A DNA stretch of 22,670 nucleotides, taken from positions 1-22,670 of the forward strand of contig CAYUTA010000041.1 of the NCBI GenBank assembly GCA_964447605.1. Reading direction: 5' to 3'. The notes beneath the pieces are model-generated. The model worked only from the letters and a program-made list of their open reading frames with translations, did no database searches and was not told the origin of the DNA. The translations under genes and the position numbers were made by a program. This DNA is from CAYUTA01 sp964447605. Its GTDB lineage: Bacteria; Bacillota; Clostridia; Christensenellales; CAG-138. Shown in pieces: positions 8,420 through 16,146 of the stretch; positions within the stretch are counted from its first letter, which is position 1, and each line of letters begins with the position of its first letter.

Positions 8420-8452
8420 AAAAAAGCGGCTGCAAGAACAACCGGGAGCAGC
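8420..8452 (-). terminator. Possible terminator downstream of the kinase gene
   Basis: On the - strand GCTGC (8448-8452) pairs with GCAGC (8429-8433), and a run of six T residues lies at 8420-8425. The stem is short, so confidence is modest. Confidence 0.35.
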
Positions 8453-8492
8453 GGGGGGGATCTGACGCCGGAGGCGTTGCTGCAAGCCGGGG

Positions 8493-8511
8493 AAAAGGGT
8501 GTTTGACCCTT
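8493..8511 (-). terminator. Hairpin directly after the kinase stop codon
   Basis: AAGGGT and ACCCTT (8495-8500 with 8506-8511) form a 6-bp stem with a 5-base loop, followed on the - strand by TT and then C residues. It lies 4 bases after the stop of the kinase gene. It is terminator-like but lacks a long T tract. Confidence 0.4.
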
Positions 8512-8515
8512 CTGT

Positions 8516-9979
8516 TTAACGATCCTGGATCCTTAAAAAATCGCAGTATCTATGGTAGCTTTCCTCGTAGCCTTCTTTTAGCCGCAGATCGGGGAGGTGA
8601 TCCGTGCACGCTTCCAGATGTTTCTGGGAGAAGGCAGCATCCGAGAGCCCCATGCCGCTGAGCGCCAGCCGCGCCGCGCCGATATTTCCAAACTCAGGGC
8701 AGCGAAACGACCGAACCGGAAGGCCGCATATGCTGGCGATGATGTCGCAGAAAATGGAACTTTTGCTTCCGCCGCCGAAGATGGACAGCGCTTCCACTTT
8801 TGCACCCAGCCGATTGGCGGCTTCGATGTTCAGCCGCACTTCATAGCCTAAGCCCTCATACAGGGAACGAACCAAATCGGCTTGCTCCGTAGCCAGGGAA
8901 ATCGACAGGAAGCCGCTTCGACAGCTTTTATTCCTGTGGGGAGTACCCGGCGAGGTTAGATATGGATAAAACTGCACGCCACATGCGCCCGGGCTCGCCT
9001 GGGAAGCCAGCGCATTCATGGCATCGTAGCTGATATTGGGAAATATGGTGTTTTTGAGCCATTTGATCGAAGCGCCGGCTGTATCGATACAGCCTTCCAT
9101 GACCCAACGTTCCGGCTTTACATAGGGAAATACGGGCAGTATGTCCTTCCCCGTTAAGACAGGTTTTTCAAGCAAAAATTCAAACGCGCCGGCGGTTCCC
9201 ATGGAACAGGTTGCGTTATGGGAGGAAAGATCGGCGCCGTAGGCCGACGCCTTCTGATCCTGCGCGCCAAGGGTAACAACGGTGGAGGTGGTCAAGCCGC
9301 ACCGCTTCGCTGCCTGGGGCGACAACGTACCTGCTTGATACGCGCTCCATTGAATCGGCGGCAATTGTTCGGTTCGCAAATGAAAGTGCGACAGAATTTC
9401 TTTACTCCAATTACCGCTGTGAAGGTCGTACATCATGGTTCCGGCAGCCATGGTATGCTCCGTTACCACGTTTCCCGTCAACCGTGCCACGGTATAATCC
9501 ATCGGCGTTAAAAAGTACGCGGTATTGGCGTAAACATCCGGCTCGTGCCGTTTAAGCCACAGCAGCTTGGGGAGGGTATAGGCTGCATGAATGGGCTTTC
9601 CGGTTATGGAAAAGATTTTCTCCTCGCCGAACGCTTCCCTGATTTGCTCACACTCCTGTTCTGCACGCAGATCCAGCCAGGAGATTGCATTGCGAAGGGG
9701 CCGCAGGTTCTGGTCGACGGGAAGCAGGGAAATTCCCTGGGAGGAGAAGCCGATGGCAAGAACGTCCTTTGGATCCACTTGCGCGGCGGATACCGCCGCA
9801 TGGATCACATCGCACGCCGTTTCATACCAGGCGGCGGGATTTTGCTCGACCTGTTTTTCCCCCGGGAACAGCACGGACACCTCCTGGGAAGAGGAACCGA
9901 GAATCGTCCCGTCGTCGGAAAACAGCATCGCCTTAACCGTTGTGGTTCCAAGATCGAGAGATACAATTGAATGGCTCAC
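8516..9979 (-). CDS. FGGY-family carbohydrate kinase (xylulokinase/gluconokinase-like)
   Basis: A 487-residue cytosolic sugar kinase with the two-domain actin-like fold of the FGGY family. It has the ATP-binding loop LDLGTTTVKA (8-17), the catalytic base D241 in GAQDQKASA, and the second-domain nucleotide motif FGGGSKSS (401-408). The start is GTG at 9977-9979, with AGGAG 6 bases upstream. It lies 75 bases downstream of the LacI-type regulator gene on the same strand, so the two are probably one operon. It would phosphorylate the free sugar brought in by the nearby importer, or a derivative of it. The family includes xylulo-, ribulo-, erythrulo- and gluconokinases, and residues visible by eye do not separate these. 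Confidence 0.93.
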   Translation of the reverse strand: MSHSIVSLDLGTTTVKAMLFSDDGTILGSSSQEVSVLFPGEKQVEQNPAAWYETACDVIHAAVSAAQVDPKDVLAIGFSSQGISLLPVDQNLRPLRNAISWLDLRAEQECEQIREAFGEEKIFSITGKPIHAAYTLPKLLWLKRHEPDVYANTAYFLTPMDYTVARLTGNVVTEHTMAAGTMMYDLHSGNWSKEILSHFHLRTEQLPPIQWSAYQAGTLSPQAAKRCGLTTSTVVTLGAQDQKASAYGADLSSHNATCSMGTAGAFEFLLEKPVLTGKDILPVFPYVKPERWVMEGCIDTAGASIKWLKNTIFPNISYDAMNALASQASPGACGVQFYPYLTSPGTPHRNKSCRSGFLSISLATEQADLVRSLYEGLGYEVRLNIEAANRLGAKVEALSIFGGGSKSSIFCDIIASICGLPVRSFRCPEFGNIGAARLALSGMGLSDAAFSQKHLEACTDHLPDLRLKEGYEESYHRYCDFLRIQDR

Positions 9980-10054
9980 GTTTTGCTCCTGATTCAGCCG
10001 CGCCTTGATTTCGCCTTGATTTCAATGAAGAAACAGGACGCGGCGATTGATGAT

Positions 10055-11116
10055 TTATTCGCAGACGGGACGAGGAAACGCTTCGTCTTTGCTGGAAACG
10101 GAGCTTTGCAGGTTCCGCGCCCGTCCGGTTGATTCGCGTATAACAAGTTTGGGCTGCATCGACACATGCTGTACAATGTGCTCATGTGGATTTTCAATCT
10201 GATCCAGCATCAATTTGGCCGCAACGGAGCACATCTGAACGACGGGGTTGAGTACGCTGGTAAGGGGAACGGTTAAAAAGGCGTCAGCGGCAATATTATC
10301 GATTCCAATGATTGAAATGTCCCGTGGAATCCGAATATCCGCTTCCTGACAGGCGCGCATCGCGCCAATCGCCATTTGATCGTAACTGGCGATGACCGCC
10401 GTGGGAAGATTGGGGCCTTCCAGCAGCTTCTTCATGCGCCGATACCCGCCTTCCTCAAATCGTTCTTCGCCAACGATAACAGCAGATTCCATCAAATGCA
10501 TATGAAGGCGGTCGCAAACTGCGCGCAGCTCTTCAAGACGTTGAAAAGAATGAGCTTCACCGATATACCCAATGGATTGATGACCTAACGACTGCAAATG
10601 ACTGGCTGCAAGCTGCATAATCTGAGTTTGGCTGATATAGATCGTATCCAGTGGAATTGTCGTATCAATTTCCGAAATAATAGTGACGGGAATACTTGGA
10701 AGCTTTGCAAACAATCCGTTTAGGTTTGTTCGATCAATTGCGGAAAAAATGATAAACGCACCGGAAACATCATAGGATTTTACATGGCAAAGCGCTGTGT
10801 AAATATTGCTGGGATGATACCCCGTTACAATTGAAATCATGTCATAACCATTGTTTTGCATCTTGGAACGCAACGTATGGATCATCTCGGGATACTCTTG
10901 ACAAAGCAGTTCAGGAATCAGAATCGCGATGGTGCGACGGGAAAGGATCCTGCGCTCCCTGGTGACATACCCCAGCTCGGATGCGATTTTGATGACGGTA
11001 TCCCGCGTTTCCTTGCTAATATCGGGGCTTCCGTTCAGCGCACGCGAAACGGTGGAAATATTCAAATTTGCTTTTTTTGCGATGTCGCTCATACGCGCCA
11101 TTTTGTTTTGCCCCAT
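10055..11116 (-). CDS. LacI-family transcriptional regulator
   Basis: A 353-residue repressor with the LacI helix-turn-helix and hinge at residues 9-50 (MSDIAKKANLNISTVSRAL, then GSPDISKETRD) and a periplasmic-binding-protein-like sensor domain (LGHQSIGYIGE near 190, ISIIGIDNI near 285). The ATG at 11114-11116 follows an AGGAAG site; a later in-frame ATG six codons in is also possible. It is upstream of the FGGY kinase gene and divergent from the ceramidase-like gene, so it probably controls both, responding to the sugar or its phosphate. A promoter is visible upstream. The C-terminal 20 residues (after RESTGRARN) are a low-complexity extension. Confidence 0.94.
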   Translation of the reverse strand: MGQNKMARMSDIAKKANLNISTVSRALNGSPDISKETRDTVIKIASELGYVTRERRILSRRTIAILIPELLCQEYPEMIHTLRSKMQNNGYDMISIVTGYHPSNIYTALCHVKSYDVSGAFIIFSAIDRTNLNGLFAKLPSIPVTIISEIDTTIPLDTIYISQTQIMQLAASHLQSLGHQSIGYIGEAHSFQRLEELRAVCDRLHMHLMESAVIVGEERFEEGGYRRMKKLLEGPNLPTAVIASYDQMAIGAMRACQEADIRIPRDISIIGIDNIAADAFLTVPLTSVLNPVVQMCSVAAKLMLDQIENPHEHIVQHVSMQPKLVIRESTGRARNLQSSVSSKDEAFPRPVCE

Positions 11117-11211
11117 TTCTTCCTGTTTTGGATTGTTCAGCGGCAGGTGTTTCGTTCAGCGGGGATAAAAAGATTCATTGATCAAAGGCGTATAGCCCTC
11201 TTCTAAGAGCG

Positions 11212-11240
11212 ATTGTAGCATGCAGCAACTTTAATGTAAA
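11212..11240 (-). promoter_or_regulatory. Promoter of the LacI regulator-kinase operon
   Basis: On the - strand, TTTACA (11235-11240) and TACAAT (11212-11217) are separated by exactly 17 bases, which fits a housekeeping sigma-factor promoter. It is about 95 bases before the regulator start codon. Confidence 0.6.
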
Positions 11241-11258
11241 TAGTTTCCGTGTATTTGC
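11236..11258. promoter_or_regulatory. Possible operator in the divergent regulator/ceramidase-like region
   Basis: GTAAATA at 11236-11242 and TATTTGC at 11252-11258 are inverted repeats matching at 6 of 7 positions with a 9-base spacer. The left arm overlaps the -35 box of the regulator promoter. This would suit a LacI-type autoregulatory site, but it lacks the central CG typical of many LacI operators. Confidence 0.3.
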
Positions 11259-11342
11259 ATAAATGTTTCGATTCAATCAACACAAATATATGGTAGTATG
11301 AGCATGCTAAGTTCCGAAATAATAGGGGGAGAAGAGAGTAGT

Positions 11343-12680
11343 ATGCTGTACGCAAATGCAATTTCCGTTGACATATCTCCTGATAAAGGGCATGACCTTG
11401 GGGGATACCCGCATTTTCCCAGGCCGAACACCGGGATCCACGATCCGTTATTCGCGACATGCTTCTATCTCTATGATGAAAAGACACCAATCGCAATCGT
11501 CACCCAGGATCTATTGTTCTACTCAAAAGCGAATGTCAAAATTGTGCGCAAAGAAGTGGAGCGCAGGTGCAATATCCCACAGGGAAACATTTGGATTGGG
11601 TGTTCGCATACCCACTCAGGGCCGTGGGCTTCCGGAAAGCTGGATGAAGAATCGCTGCTCAGCGGCAATCAGTCCCAGGATGCCGTGTATGTCGCTCAGC
11701 TCAACCAGAAATTGATTCAACTGATTTGTGACGCGAAGGCGGGCGCGCATCCTGCGCAAATTGGGTATGGGAAAACAATCTGCGGCAAGGAACATGGAAT
11801 TGGCGGAAATCGCCGCGATCGGGATGGAATTACCGATCCTTCGGTGAATGTGATTGCCGTTGCGGATCTCAATGGCGCAGTGCAGAGCGTCTACGCAAAC
11901 TATACGCTGCATCCGACTTTTCTCCACGAGGACAACAATTTCGTATCAGCGGACTACCCCGGATCTATTCGCAGCAAGGTGAAGACAGCTTTCCCGCATG
12001 CCGTTTTCGGATTCTCCCAGGGAGCTTCCGGGAATCAGAGTTCGCGATATTTTCGCGTAGGCCAGTCCTTTGACGAGGCTGCCCGCGTGGGGGGGATCCT
12101 GGGCGATGCCGTTAACGATGTGGTTCGCCATATGGACTGGAAGAAAGAGTGCAGCATATCCGTATATCAGAAGGAAATCCCGCTGCATCTGCGAGCGCTG
12201 CCTGGGCTGGAGGAAGCAGCTTCCAAGAAGGAACAGTATCAAAAGGATTATCAGCGGCTGCTTGACCGGAAGGCCCCCTATCTTGACGTCCAGAATGCAA
12301 ATTTGCGGATGCTGGGCGCGGAGGACATATTTGGCTATACCAAAATGATTTCCCAAAACAAAACCATCGATCTTGTTGAAAAGGAGAGGAACCCGGAAAT
12401 ATCTGTAATAGCCTTGGATACGGCGCTTCTGCTTGTGGGAATGCCGGGGGAAATCTTTGTGGAATACGCAAATACCATAAAAGAGAAATCAGGATTCCCG
12501 CTGGTAATATTCTCGGAATTGACCAATGGCTGCCTTCCGGGTTACGTTTGCACCCCGGAGGCGATTGAGGAAGGCGGCTATGAGGCGGATACCTCTATGC
12601 TGGACCCGGCAATGGGCGACGAAATGGTAGAAACGGCGCTAAAGTTGGCGCTTGCGGCCAGAGAAGGCGCGGCGCATTGA
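11343..12680 (+). CDS. Neutral/alkaline ceramidase-like hydrolase
   Basis: A 445-residue protein that resembles the N-terminal catalytic domain of neutral/alkaline ceramidases (pfam04734). It has SHTHSGP at 88-94, TLHPT with H190, QGASGNQSS at 226-234 corresponding to the catalytic-serine region, MPGE with E370, and GYVCTPE with Y401 followed by GGYE. These match the zinc ligands His, His, Glu and Tyr of the family. There is no signal peptide. The ATG at 11343 is preferred over one 15 codons upstream because an AGGGGGAG site precedes it. It is divergent from the LacI gene and upstream of the NagB-like gene. In bacteria this family reaches beyond ceramide hydrolysis, so here it may hydrolyse a glycoside, amide or ester of the locus substrate. 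Confidence 0.85.
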   Translation: MLYANAISVDISPDKGHDLGGYPHFPRPNTGIHDPLFATCFYLYDEKTPIAIVTQDLLFYSKANVKIVRKEVERRCNIPQGNIWIGCSHTHSGPWASGKLDEESLLSGNQSQDAVYVAQLNQKLIQLICDAKAGAHPAQIGYGKTICGKEHGIGGNRRDRDGITDPSVNVIAVADLNGAVQSVYANYTLHPTFLHEDNNFVSADYPGSIRSKVKTAFPHAVFGFSQGASGNQSSRYFRVGQSFDEAARVGGILGDAVNDVVRHMDWKKECSISVYQKEIPLHLRALPGLEEAASKKEQYQKDYQRLLDRKAPYLDVQNANLRMLGAEDIFGYTKMISQNKTIDLVEKERNPEISVIALDTALLLVGMPGEIFVEYANTIKEKSGFPLVIFSELTNGCLPGYVCTPEAIEEGGYEADTSMLDPAMGDEMVETALKLALAAREGAAH

Positions 12681-12695
12681 TTCCAGACGGAGCCT

Positions 12696-12709
12696 TGCCC
12701 CCTATGGGG
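12696..12709 (+). other. Small hairpin in the gap before the NagB-like gene
   Basis: GCCCC and GGGGC form a short stem with a 4-base loop in the 123-base gap between the ceramidase-like gene and the NagB-like gene. No T run follows. No firm promoter was found in the gap, so the two genes may be co-transcribed. Confidence 0.25.
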
Positions 12710-12803
12710 CGCGCCGTGCTTGCTGCATTGCGGGCTTAATGGGCTGCTAATATTTTTTAAAAGGAATCGAACAGTAAAATTTCAAGAAAAGAGGGACACA
12801 AAA

Positions 12804-13754
12804 GTGGAGTTTAAGAACACGTTTCATCATGATTTCTATCCGTTCCAGAATCAGGCCGAAATTGCTCGCGTGCGAAAGATCACCAAAGAGGAAATTGTCG
12901 CAATGAACGGAAAGCATCCAACCAATCCAAACATATGCTTGGACGTGATCCGCAACGACGAATTTGAAACGGTAATGGTGGCGGATATGCTCAAGCGAAT
13001 CATCGATTCCGATCGTCTTGACAAAAAGGTGATCATGATCATGTGCAATCCGAACCCAACCTATCGAAAAGTAGCCTACATGCTGCACGAATTGAATGTC
13101 AATTGCCGCAATGTAAAGTTTTACATGATGGATGAATGGGCGGATGAAGACGGAAACATTGCGCCACTGAGCTACCCGGCTGGATTTGGGAATGCGTTTA
13201 TTCGGTTTATGGTGTCCAAAATTACGGATATTGGTTTTTGTGAGAAAAACTTTATCTATCATAGCAATCAGACGACGCCGAACTATTCAAAAATGCTGGA
13301 GGACGACGGCGAGGCGGACATTGTATATTCCGGCCCAGGTTGGCCCGGACATCTTGCGTTTATCGACCCGGTGGAAGATTGGTTCAAGCCGACCATGGAG
13401 GAGTATCTGGCACAACCGGCAAAGGTTGCGCATCTCCATCCGCTGACAATTGCACAAAACTCTTTGCACGGCGGCTTTGGCTGTTCCGGCGACATCAGCA
13501 GAGTCCCGCCGATGGGGGCGATGATGGGGCCGCGGGACGCGATGAAGGCGAAAAACGTGTTGGATATGCACGGGATTACAACCGCCGGTTCCCAGGTCAC
13601 CTGGCAAAGATTGACGTCGCGTCTGTGCATATTTGGGAAACCCGCGCAGCAAACCCCGGCTTCAATCCTGCAGCTGCGTACCGCTCCCACACATATGATT
13701 ATGAGCGAGAGCTTGGCGGCAACGATCAAGGATGACGAGTTCTTCCAGTACTAG
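12804..13754 (+). CDS. NagB-like sugar-phosphate isomerase/deaminase with atypical active-site loop
   Basis: A 316-residue protein of the glucosamine-6-phosphate deaminase / 6-phosphogluconolactonase superfamily. It has YMMDEWADEDG (equivalent to the FnMDEY region with catalytic Asp72 of E. coli NagB), SGPGWPGHLAFIDP (equivalent to the DGHIAFNEP loop), and TIAQNSLHGGFGCSGD and PAQQTPASILQ near the C-terminus. In the key loop the usual catalytic Asp141 is Pro and Glu148 is Asp, while the His is kept. The GTG at 12804 is chosen because GAGGG lies 8 bases upstream; a longer frame reaching back to 12720 has no ribosome binding site. It may act as an isomerase on a sugar phosphate rather than as a true deaminase. 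Confidence 0.85.
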   Translation: MEFKNTFHHDFYPFQNQAEIARVRKITKEEIVAMNGKHPTNPNICLDVIRNDEFETVMVADMLKRIIDSDRLDKKVIMIMCNPNPTYRKVAYMLHELNVNCRNVKFYMMDEWADEDGNIAPLSYPAGFGNAFIRFMVSKITDIGFCEKNFIYHSNQTTPNYSKMLEDDGEADIVYSGPGWPGHLAFIDPVEDWFKPTMEEYLAQPAKVAHLHPLTIAQNSLHGGFGCSGDISRVPPMGAMMGPRDAMKAKNVLDMHGITTAGSQVTWQRLTSRLCIFGKPAQQTPASILQLRTAPTHMIMSESLAATIKDDEFFQY

Positions 13755-13803
13755 GGGCGTTTCTAAAACTACGCAAGGGCAATTTTACGCCGCCGAGCTT
13801 CCT

Positions 13804-13835
13804 GCTTGCAGTCCGGGTGACCCCGGACTGCAAGC
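13804..13835. repeat. Perfect 14-bp stem hairpin between convergent genes
   Basis: GCTTGCAGTCCGGG at 13804-13817 pairs perfectly with 13822-13835 around a TGAC loop. The + strand side is followed by A residues rather than T, so it is not a classical intrinsic terminator for the NagB-like gene, though the stem is strong enough to stop or protect transcripts from that side. Confidence 0.6.
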
Positions 13836-13870
13836 AAAAAACCAAAACCGCCGCGCATGTCGTCGGTTTT
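13836..13870 (-). terminator. Terminator of the epimerase-SIS-DeoR operon
   Basis: On the - strand a 7-bp stem (AAAACCG at 13864-13870 pairing with CGGTTTT at 13844-13850) is followed by GG and a run of six T residues. It is about 60 bases beyond the stop of the DeoR gene. A further stem, GCCGGCA/TGCCGGC at 13874-13880 and 13901-13907, lies between. Confidence 0.5.
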
Positions 13871-13928
13871 GAAGCCGGCAAACGGGAGAATTCCCCGGAC
13901 TGCCGGCAGAGATTCCCGGGTTACGGGC

Positions 13929-14705
13929 TTATGGATAATAAACTTTGACGCCGCAGCTTTCCACCTGTCCTGCCAGCAGTGGATCCGCTCCCGGATCCGT
14001 CACCCAGCAATCCACCCCATTCAAACCGCAAACCGTAGAAAAACTTTCCCGGCCAAGCTTCGCGCTGTCGGCTACAATCATGGTTTTCTCCGCACGCGCC
14101 ATCATCAGCCGGTCGATGTTGCTCTCCTGCGCATGATAGGTTGTCAGCCCCACCTTGGGACAAACGCCGTCTACGGACAGAATCGCCCGATCCGCCTTGT
14201 AGCGCAATAGCTGCGTGCCCACGTCCTCCCCGTAAGTAAAGGCATATTGGGCGTTGATCTCGCCTCCCAGCAGGATCACGCGGAAGGTGGGCGTGCTGCC
14301 CAGCTCCACGGCGATTTGAAGGGCGTTGGTTACAATATTCAGATTGCGATGCTTTTTCAGCGCCACAGCGGTCAGATAGGTGGTGGTGCCGGAATTCACC
14401 ATCAGTGTTTCGCCATCCTGAACCATGTCGGCGGCAAGGCGCGCTATGGCCTGCTTTTGCGGAAGATTTTCCTGTCTGCGGCGGCTGAAATCCAAATTAC
14501 AGAAATTGTTCACGCTCTGAACCGCGCCGCCATAGGTGCGTTCCAGGTAGCCGTCCCGCTCCAATGCGGCAAGGTCGTTGCGGATTGTGACGACTGTTGC
14601 GCCCAGATTTTCGCTCAATTCGGAAATACGCACCTGTCCATCCCGGCGCAGACGCTCCAGGATCACGCTGCGCCGCGCATCGATTTTCAATCCCTCTCCA
14701 GCCAT
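13929..14705 (-). CDS. DeoR-family transcriptional regulator
   Basis: A 258-residue regulator. The N-terminal winged helix-turn-helix (VRISELSENLGATVVTIRNDL, about residues 25-45) with ALERDGYLERTYGGAV after it is the classic DeoR signature. The C-terminal DeoRC domain shows the sugar-phosphate-binding pattern MVNSGTTTYLTA near 105 and GLTTYHAQESN near 203. The ATG at 14703-14705 follows AAGGGGG. It is the last gene of a three-gene - strand operon after the epimerase and SIS genes (23-base gap). DeoR proteins usually bind phosphorylated sugars, so this one may sense an intermediate of the pathway encoded around it. Confidence 0.93.
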   Translation of the reverse strand: MAGEGLKIDARRSVILERLRRDGQVRISELSENLGATVVTIRNDLAALERDGYLERTYGGAVQSVNNFCNLDFSRRRQENLPQKQAIARLAADMVQDGETLMVNSGTTTYLTAVALKKHRNLNIVTNALQIAVELGSTPTFRVILLGGEINAQYAFTYGEDVGTQLLRYKADRAILSVDGVCPKVGLTTYHAQESNIDRLMMARAEKTMIVADSAKLGRESFSTVCGLNGVDCWVTDPGADPLLAGQVESCGVKVYYP

Positions 14706-14728
14706 GCCGCCGCCCCCTTCTGTCCGTT

Positions 14729-15325
14729 CTAATGGTGATTCAATCGCGCTCCTACTGCGCCGCCCGGGTGCACGAGAGCAAACTTCTTGTTGCTGTAGTC
14801 CGTTTCCTCAATCAGCGCTGCCTGCAGAGCGTCGAATATCGCGGAAAGCACCGTTGTACTTGTGGTTCCCTGACAGTTATACCGATCCGTTTCCCTGGTC
14901 ACCGCCATGGGAAGCACAATATCCGCGCCCTTTGCCAGCGGAGAATCCAGGTTCTCCGTTACAGCGATAACAGTGGCGCCCTTCTGGCGGCAGATGTCCA
15001 GAATGGGAAGAAGCTCCTGGGTTTTGCCTCCGCGGGAGGCCAGCACCATCACGTCCCCCGCCTGCACAAAGCCGGTTGCGCCATGGACGGCCTCAGCGGG
15101 GGAAATGAACCTGGCCGGCCGCTCAATGCAGCACATCAAATGAGCAAAATGCTGGCATACGATCCCGCTGTGTCCGCATCCGCTGGCCGCAATCCGCATT
15201 GCGCGGCTTAGTTCGTCCACCGCCGCCGCGAATGCCGTTTCGTCCATTGCGTCCCAGACCTTCGTAAGCGCGTCCGCTTCAATTATAAACGCATCCCTTG
15301 CCTGTTTAAAAGCTTTTTCTTTCAT
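14729..15325 (-). CDS. SIS-domain sugar-phosphate isomerase (KdsD/GutQ or hexuloisomerase-like)
   Basis: A 198-residue single SIS-domain protein. It has SGCGHSG at 48-54, FISPAEAVHGATG at 73-85 (compare HPxEAxHGDLG in KdsD), ASRGGKTQEL at 96-105 in place of the usual SxSGET loop, and a C-terminal HPGGAVGARL at 186-195 as in KdsD/GutQ. There are no CBS domains. Such proteins interconvert ketose and aldose phosphates. GAGGAG precedes the ATG. It sits 38 bases after the epimerase gene and 23 bases before the DeoR gene, which makes an operon. The family is clear; the substrate (a pentose or hexose phosphate) is not. Confidence 0.88.
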   Translation of the reverse strand: MKEKAFKQARDAFIIEADALTKVWDAMDETAFAAAVDELSRAMRIAASGCGHSGIVCQHFAHLMCCIERPARFISPAEAVHGATGFVQAGDVMVLASRGGKTQELLPILDICRQKGATVIAVTENLDSPLAKGADIVLPMAVTRETDRYNCQGTTSTTVLSAIFDALQAALIEETDYSNKKFALVHPGGAVGARLNHH

Positions 15326-15363
15326 TTTTGATTCTCCTCTGATTACAGCTTTGAATTGCAGCT

Positions 15364-16017
15364 TCAGATCGCAGCCTCAGATTGCAGCTTTCGAATTGTC
15401 GCTTTCCGATCCTTGGCGCCGAATACGGAGCTGCCCGCGACCAAAATATCCGCCCCGGCTTTGCGGCAAAGCGGGGCGTTTTCTCCATTGATTCCGCCGT
15501 CCACGCTGATTTTGCAGGCTGTGCCCGCTTCCGCGCAAAGCCGCTTTGCTTCCGCGATGCGGCTATACGCCGCGGGTTGAAACGACTGCCCGCCGAAGCC
15601 GGGTTCCACGCTCATGATCAGCAGCAGATCCAGCGCAGGCAGCCAGGGGCGCAGGCGCTCAACCGGCGTTTCAGGCTTGATGGAAAGCCCAAATATGGCG
15701 TGATGATCCTTGCATATACCGCGCACCAAATCCGGGTCGCCTTCGCTTTCAAGATGCATGGTGACGGCATCCGCGCCTGCTTCAAGAAACTCTTTGGCAA
15801 ACGCGGCTGGGTGCGTCACCATAAGATGTACGTCAAAAAACATCTTAGAACACCCTCTGAGGGAGGCGACGATACTCGGCCCAAATGAAAGATTGGGCAC
15901 GAAATGACCGTCCATCACATCGATATGCAGCATTTCAACGCCGGCATGCGTGATTTCATCCAGTTCCTTCTGATAGCAGGCGGCGTTTGCCGCCAACAGG
16001 GAAGGGGCAATCACCAT
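15364..16017 (-). CDS. Ribulose-phosphate 3-epimerase family protein (Rpe/AlsE-like)
   Basis: A 217-residue TIM-barrel epimerase. The family motifs HIDVMDGHFVPNLSFGP (31-47), FDVHLMV (61-67), MSVEPGFGGQSF (135-146) and SVDGGI (171-176) are all present. The metal ligands H31, D33, H64 and D173 are kept. I choose the ATG at 16015-16017, with GAGGAG 9 bases upstream; an ATG three codons earlier lies directly against the same site and is too close. It leads the epimerase-SIS-DeoR operon. As the genome would normally have a housekeeping rpe elsewhere, this copy may act on D-ribulose 5-phosphate or on a related ketose such as D-allulose 6-phosphate (AlsE). Confidence 0.93.
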   Translation of the reverse strand: MVIAPSLLAANAACYQKELDEITHAGVEMLHIDVMDGHFVPNLSFGPSIVASLRGCSKMFFDVHLMVTHPAAFAKEFLEAGADAVTMHLESEGDPDLVRGICKDHHAIFGLSIKPETPVERLRPWLPALDLLLIMSVEPGFGGQSFQPAAYSRIAEAKRLCAEAGTACKISVDGGINGENAPLCRKAGADILVAGSSVFGAKDRKATIRKLQSEAAI

Positions 16018-16043
16018 AAAACTCATCTCCTCTCACTGTTTTC

Positions 16044-16072
16044 AGTATACAAAGGATCAACTTAGAAAGCAA
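16044..16072 (-). promoter_or_regulatory. Promoter of the epimerase-SIS-DeoR operon
   Basis: On the - strand TTGCTT (16067-16072) and TATACT (16044-16049) are spaced 17 bases, about 26 bases before the epimerase start. It is back to back with the promoter of the TIM-like gene. Confidence 0.6.
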
Positions 16073-16095
16073 TAGAAAAGAAATAGATAATTATA

Positions 16096-16124
16096 TTGAC
16101 AAACTAACAAGATTGCAATAAACT
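16096..16124 (+). promoter_or_regulatory. Promoter of the TIM-like/YjbQ operon
   Basis: A consensus TTGACA at 16096-16101 is followed after 17 bases by TAAACT at 16119-16124, 22 bases before the start codon. With the opposite promoter it makes a divergent control region of about 80 bases where the DeoR or LacI regulator could act. Confidence 0.65.
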
Positions 16125-16146
16125 GTTTCCAAGGCGGTGAGAGAAC

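Larger units (their letters stand above)
8315..8515. other. Gap between IS remnant and kinase gene, with hairpins
   Basis: No convincing gene is present. On the side of the kinase gene (- strand) there are two candidate terminators, listed separately. The rest (about 8333-8419) is AT-rich and may include the outer end of the degraded transposon whose transposase start lies at 8314. Confidence 0.5.

Noticed and set aside
15364..16017. Housekeeping rpe gene
   Set aside because: It is a plausible enzyme of that family, but the operon with SIS and DeoR genes inside a sugar locus makes a dedicated copy likelier; so no gene symbol was given.
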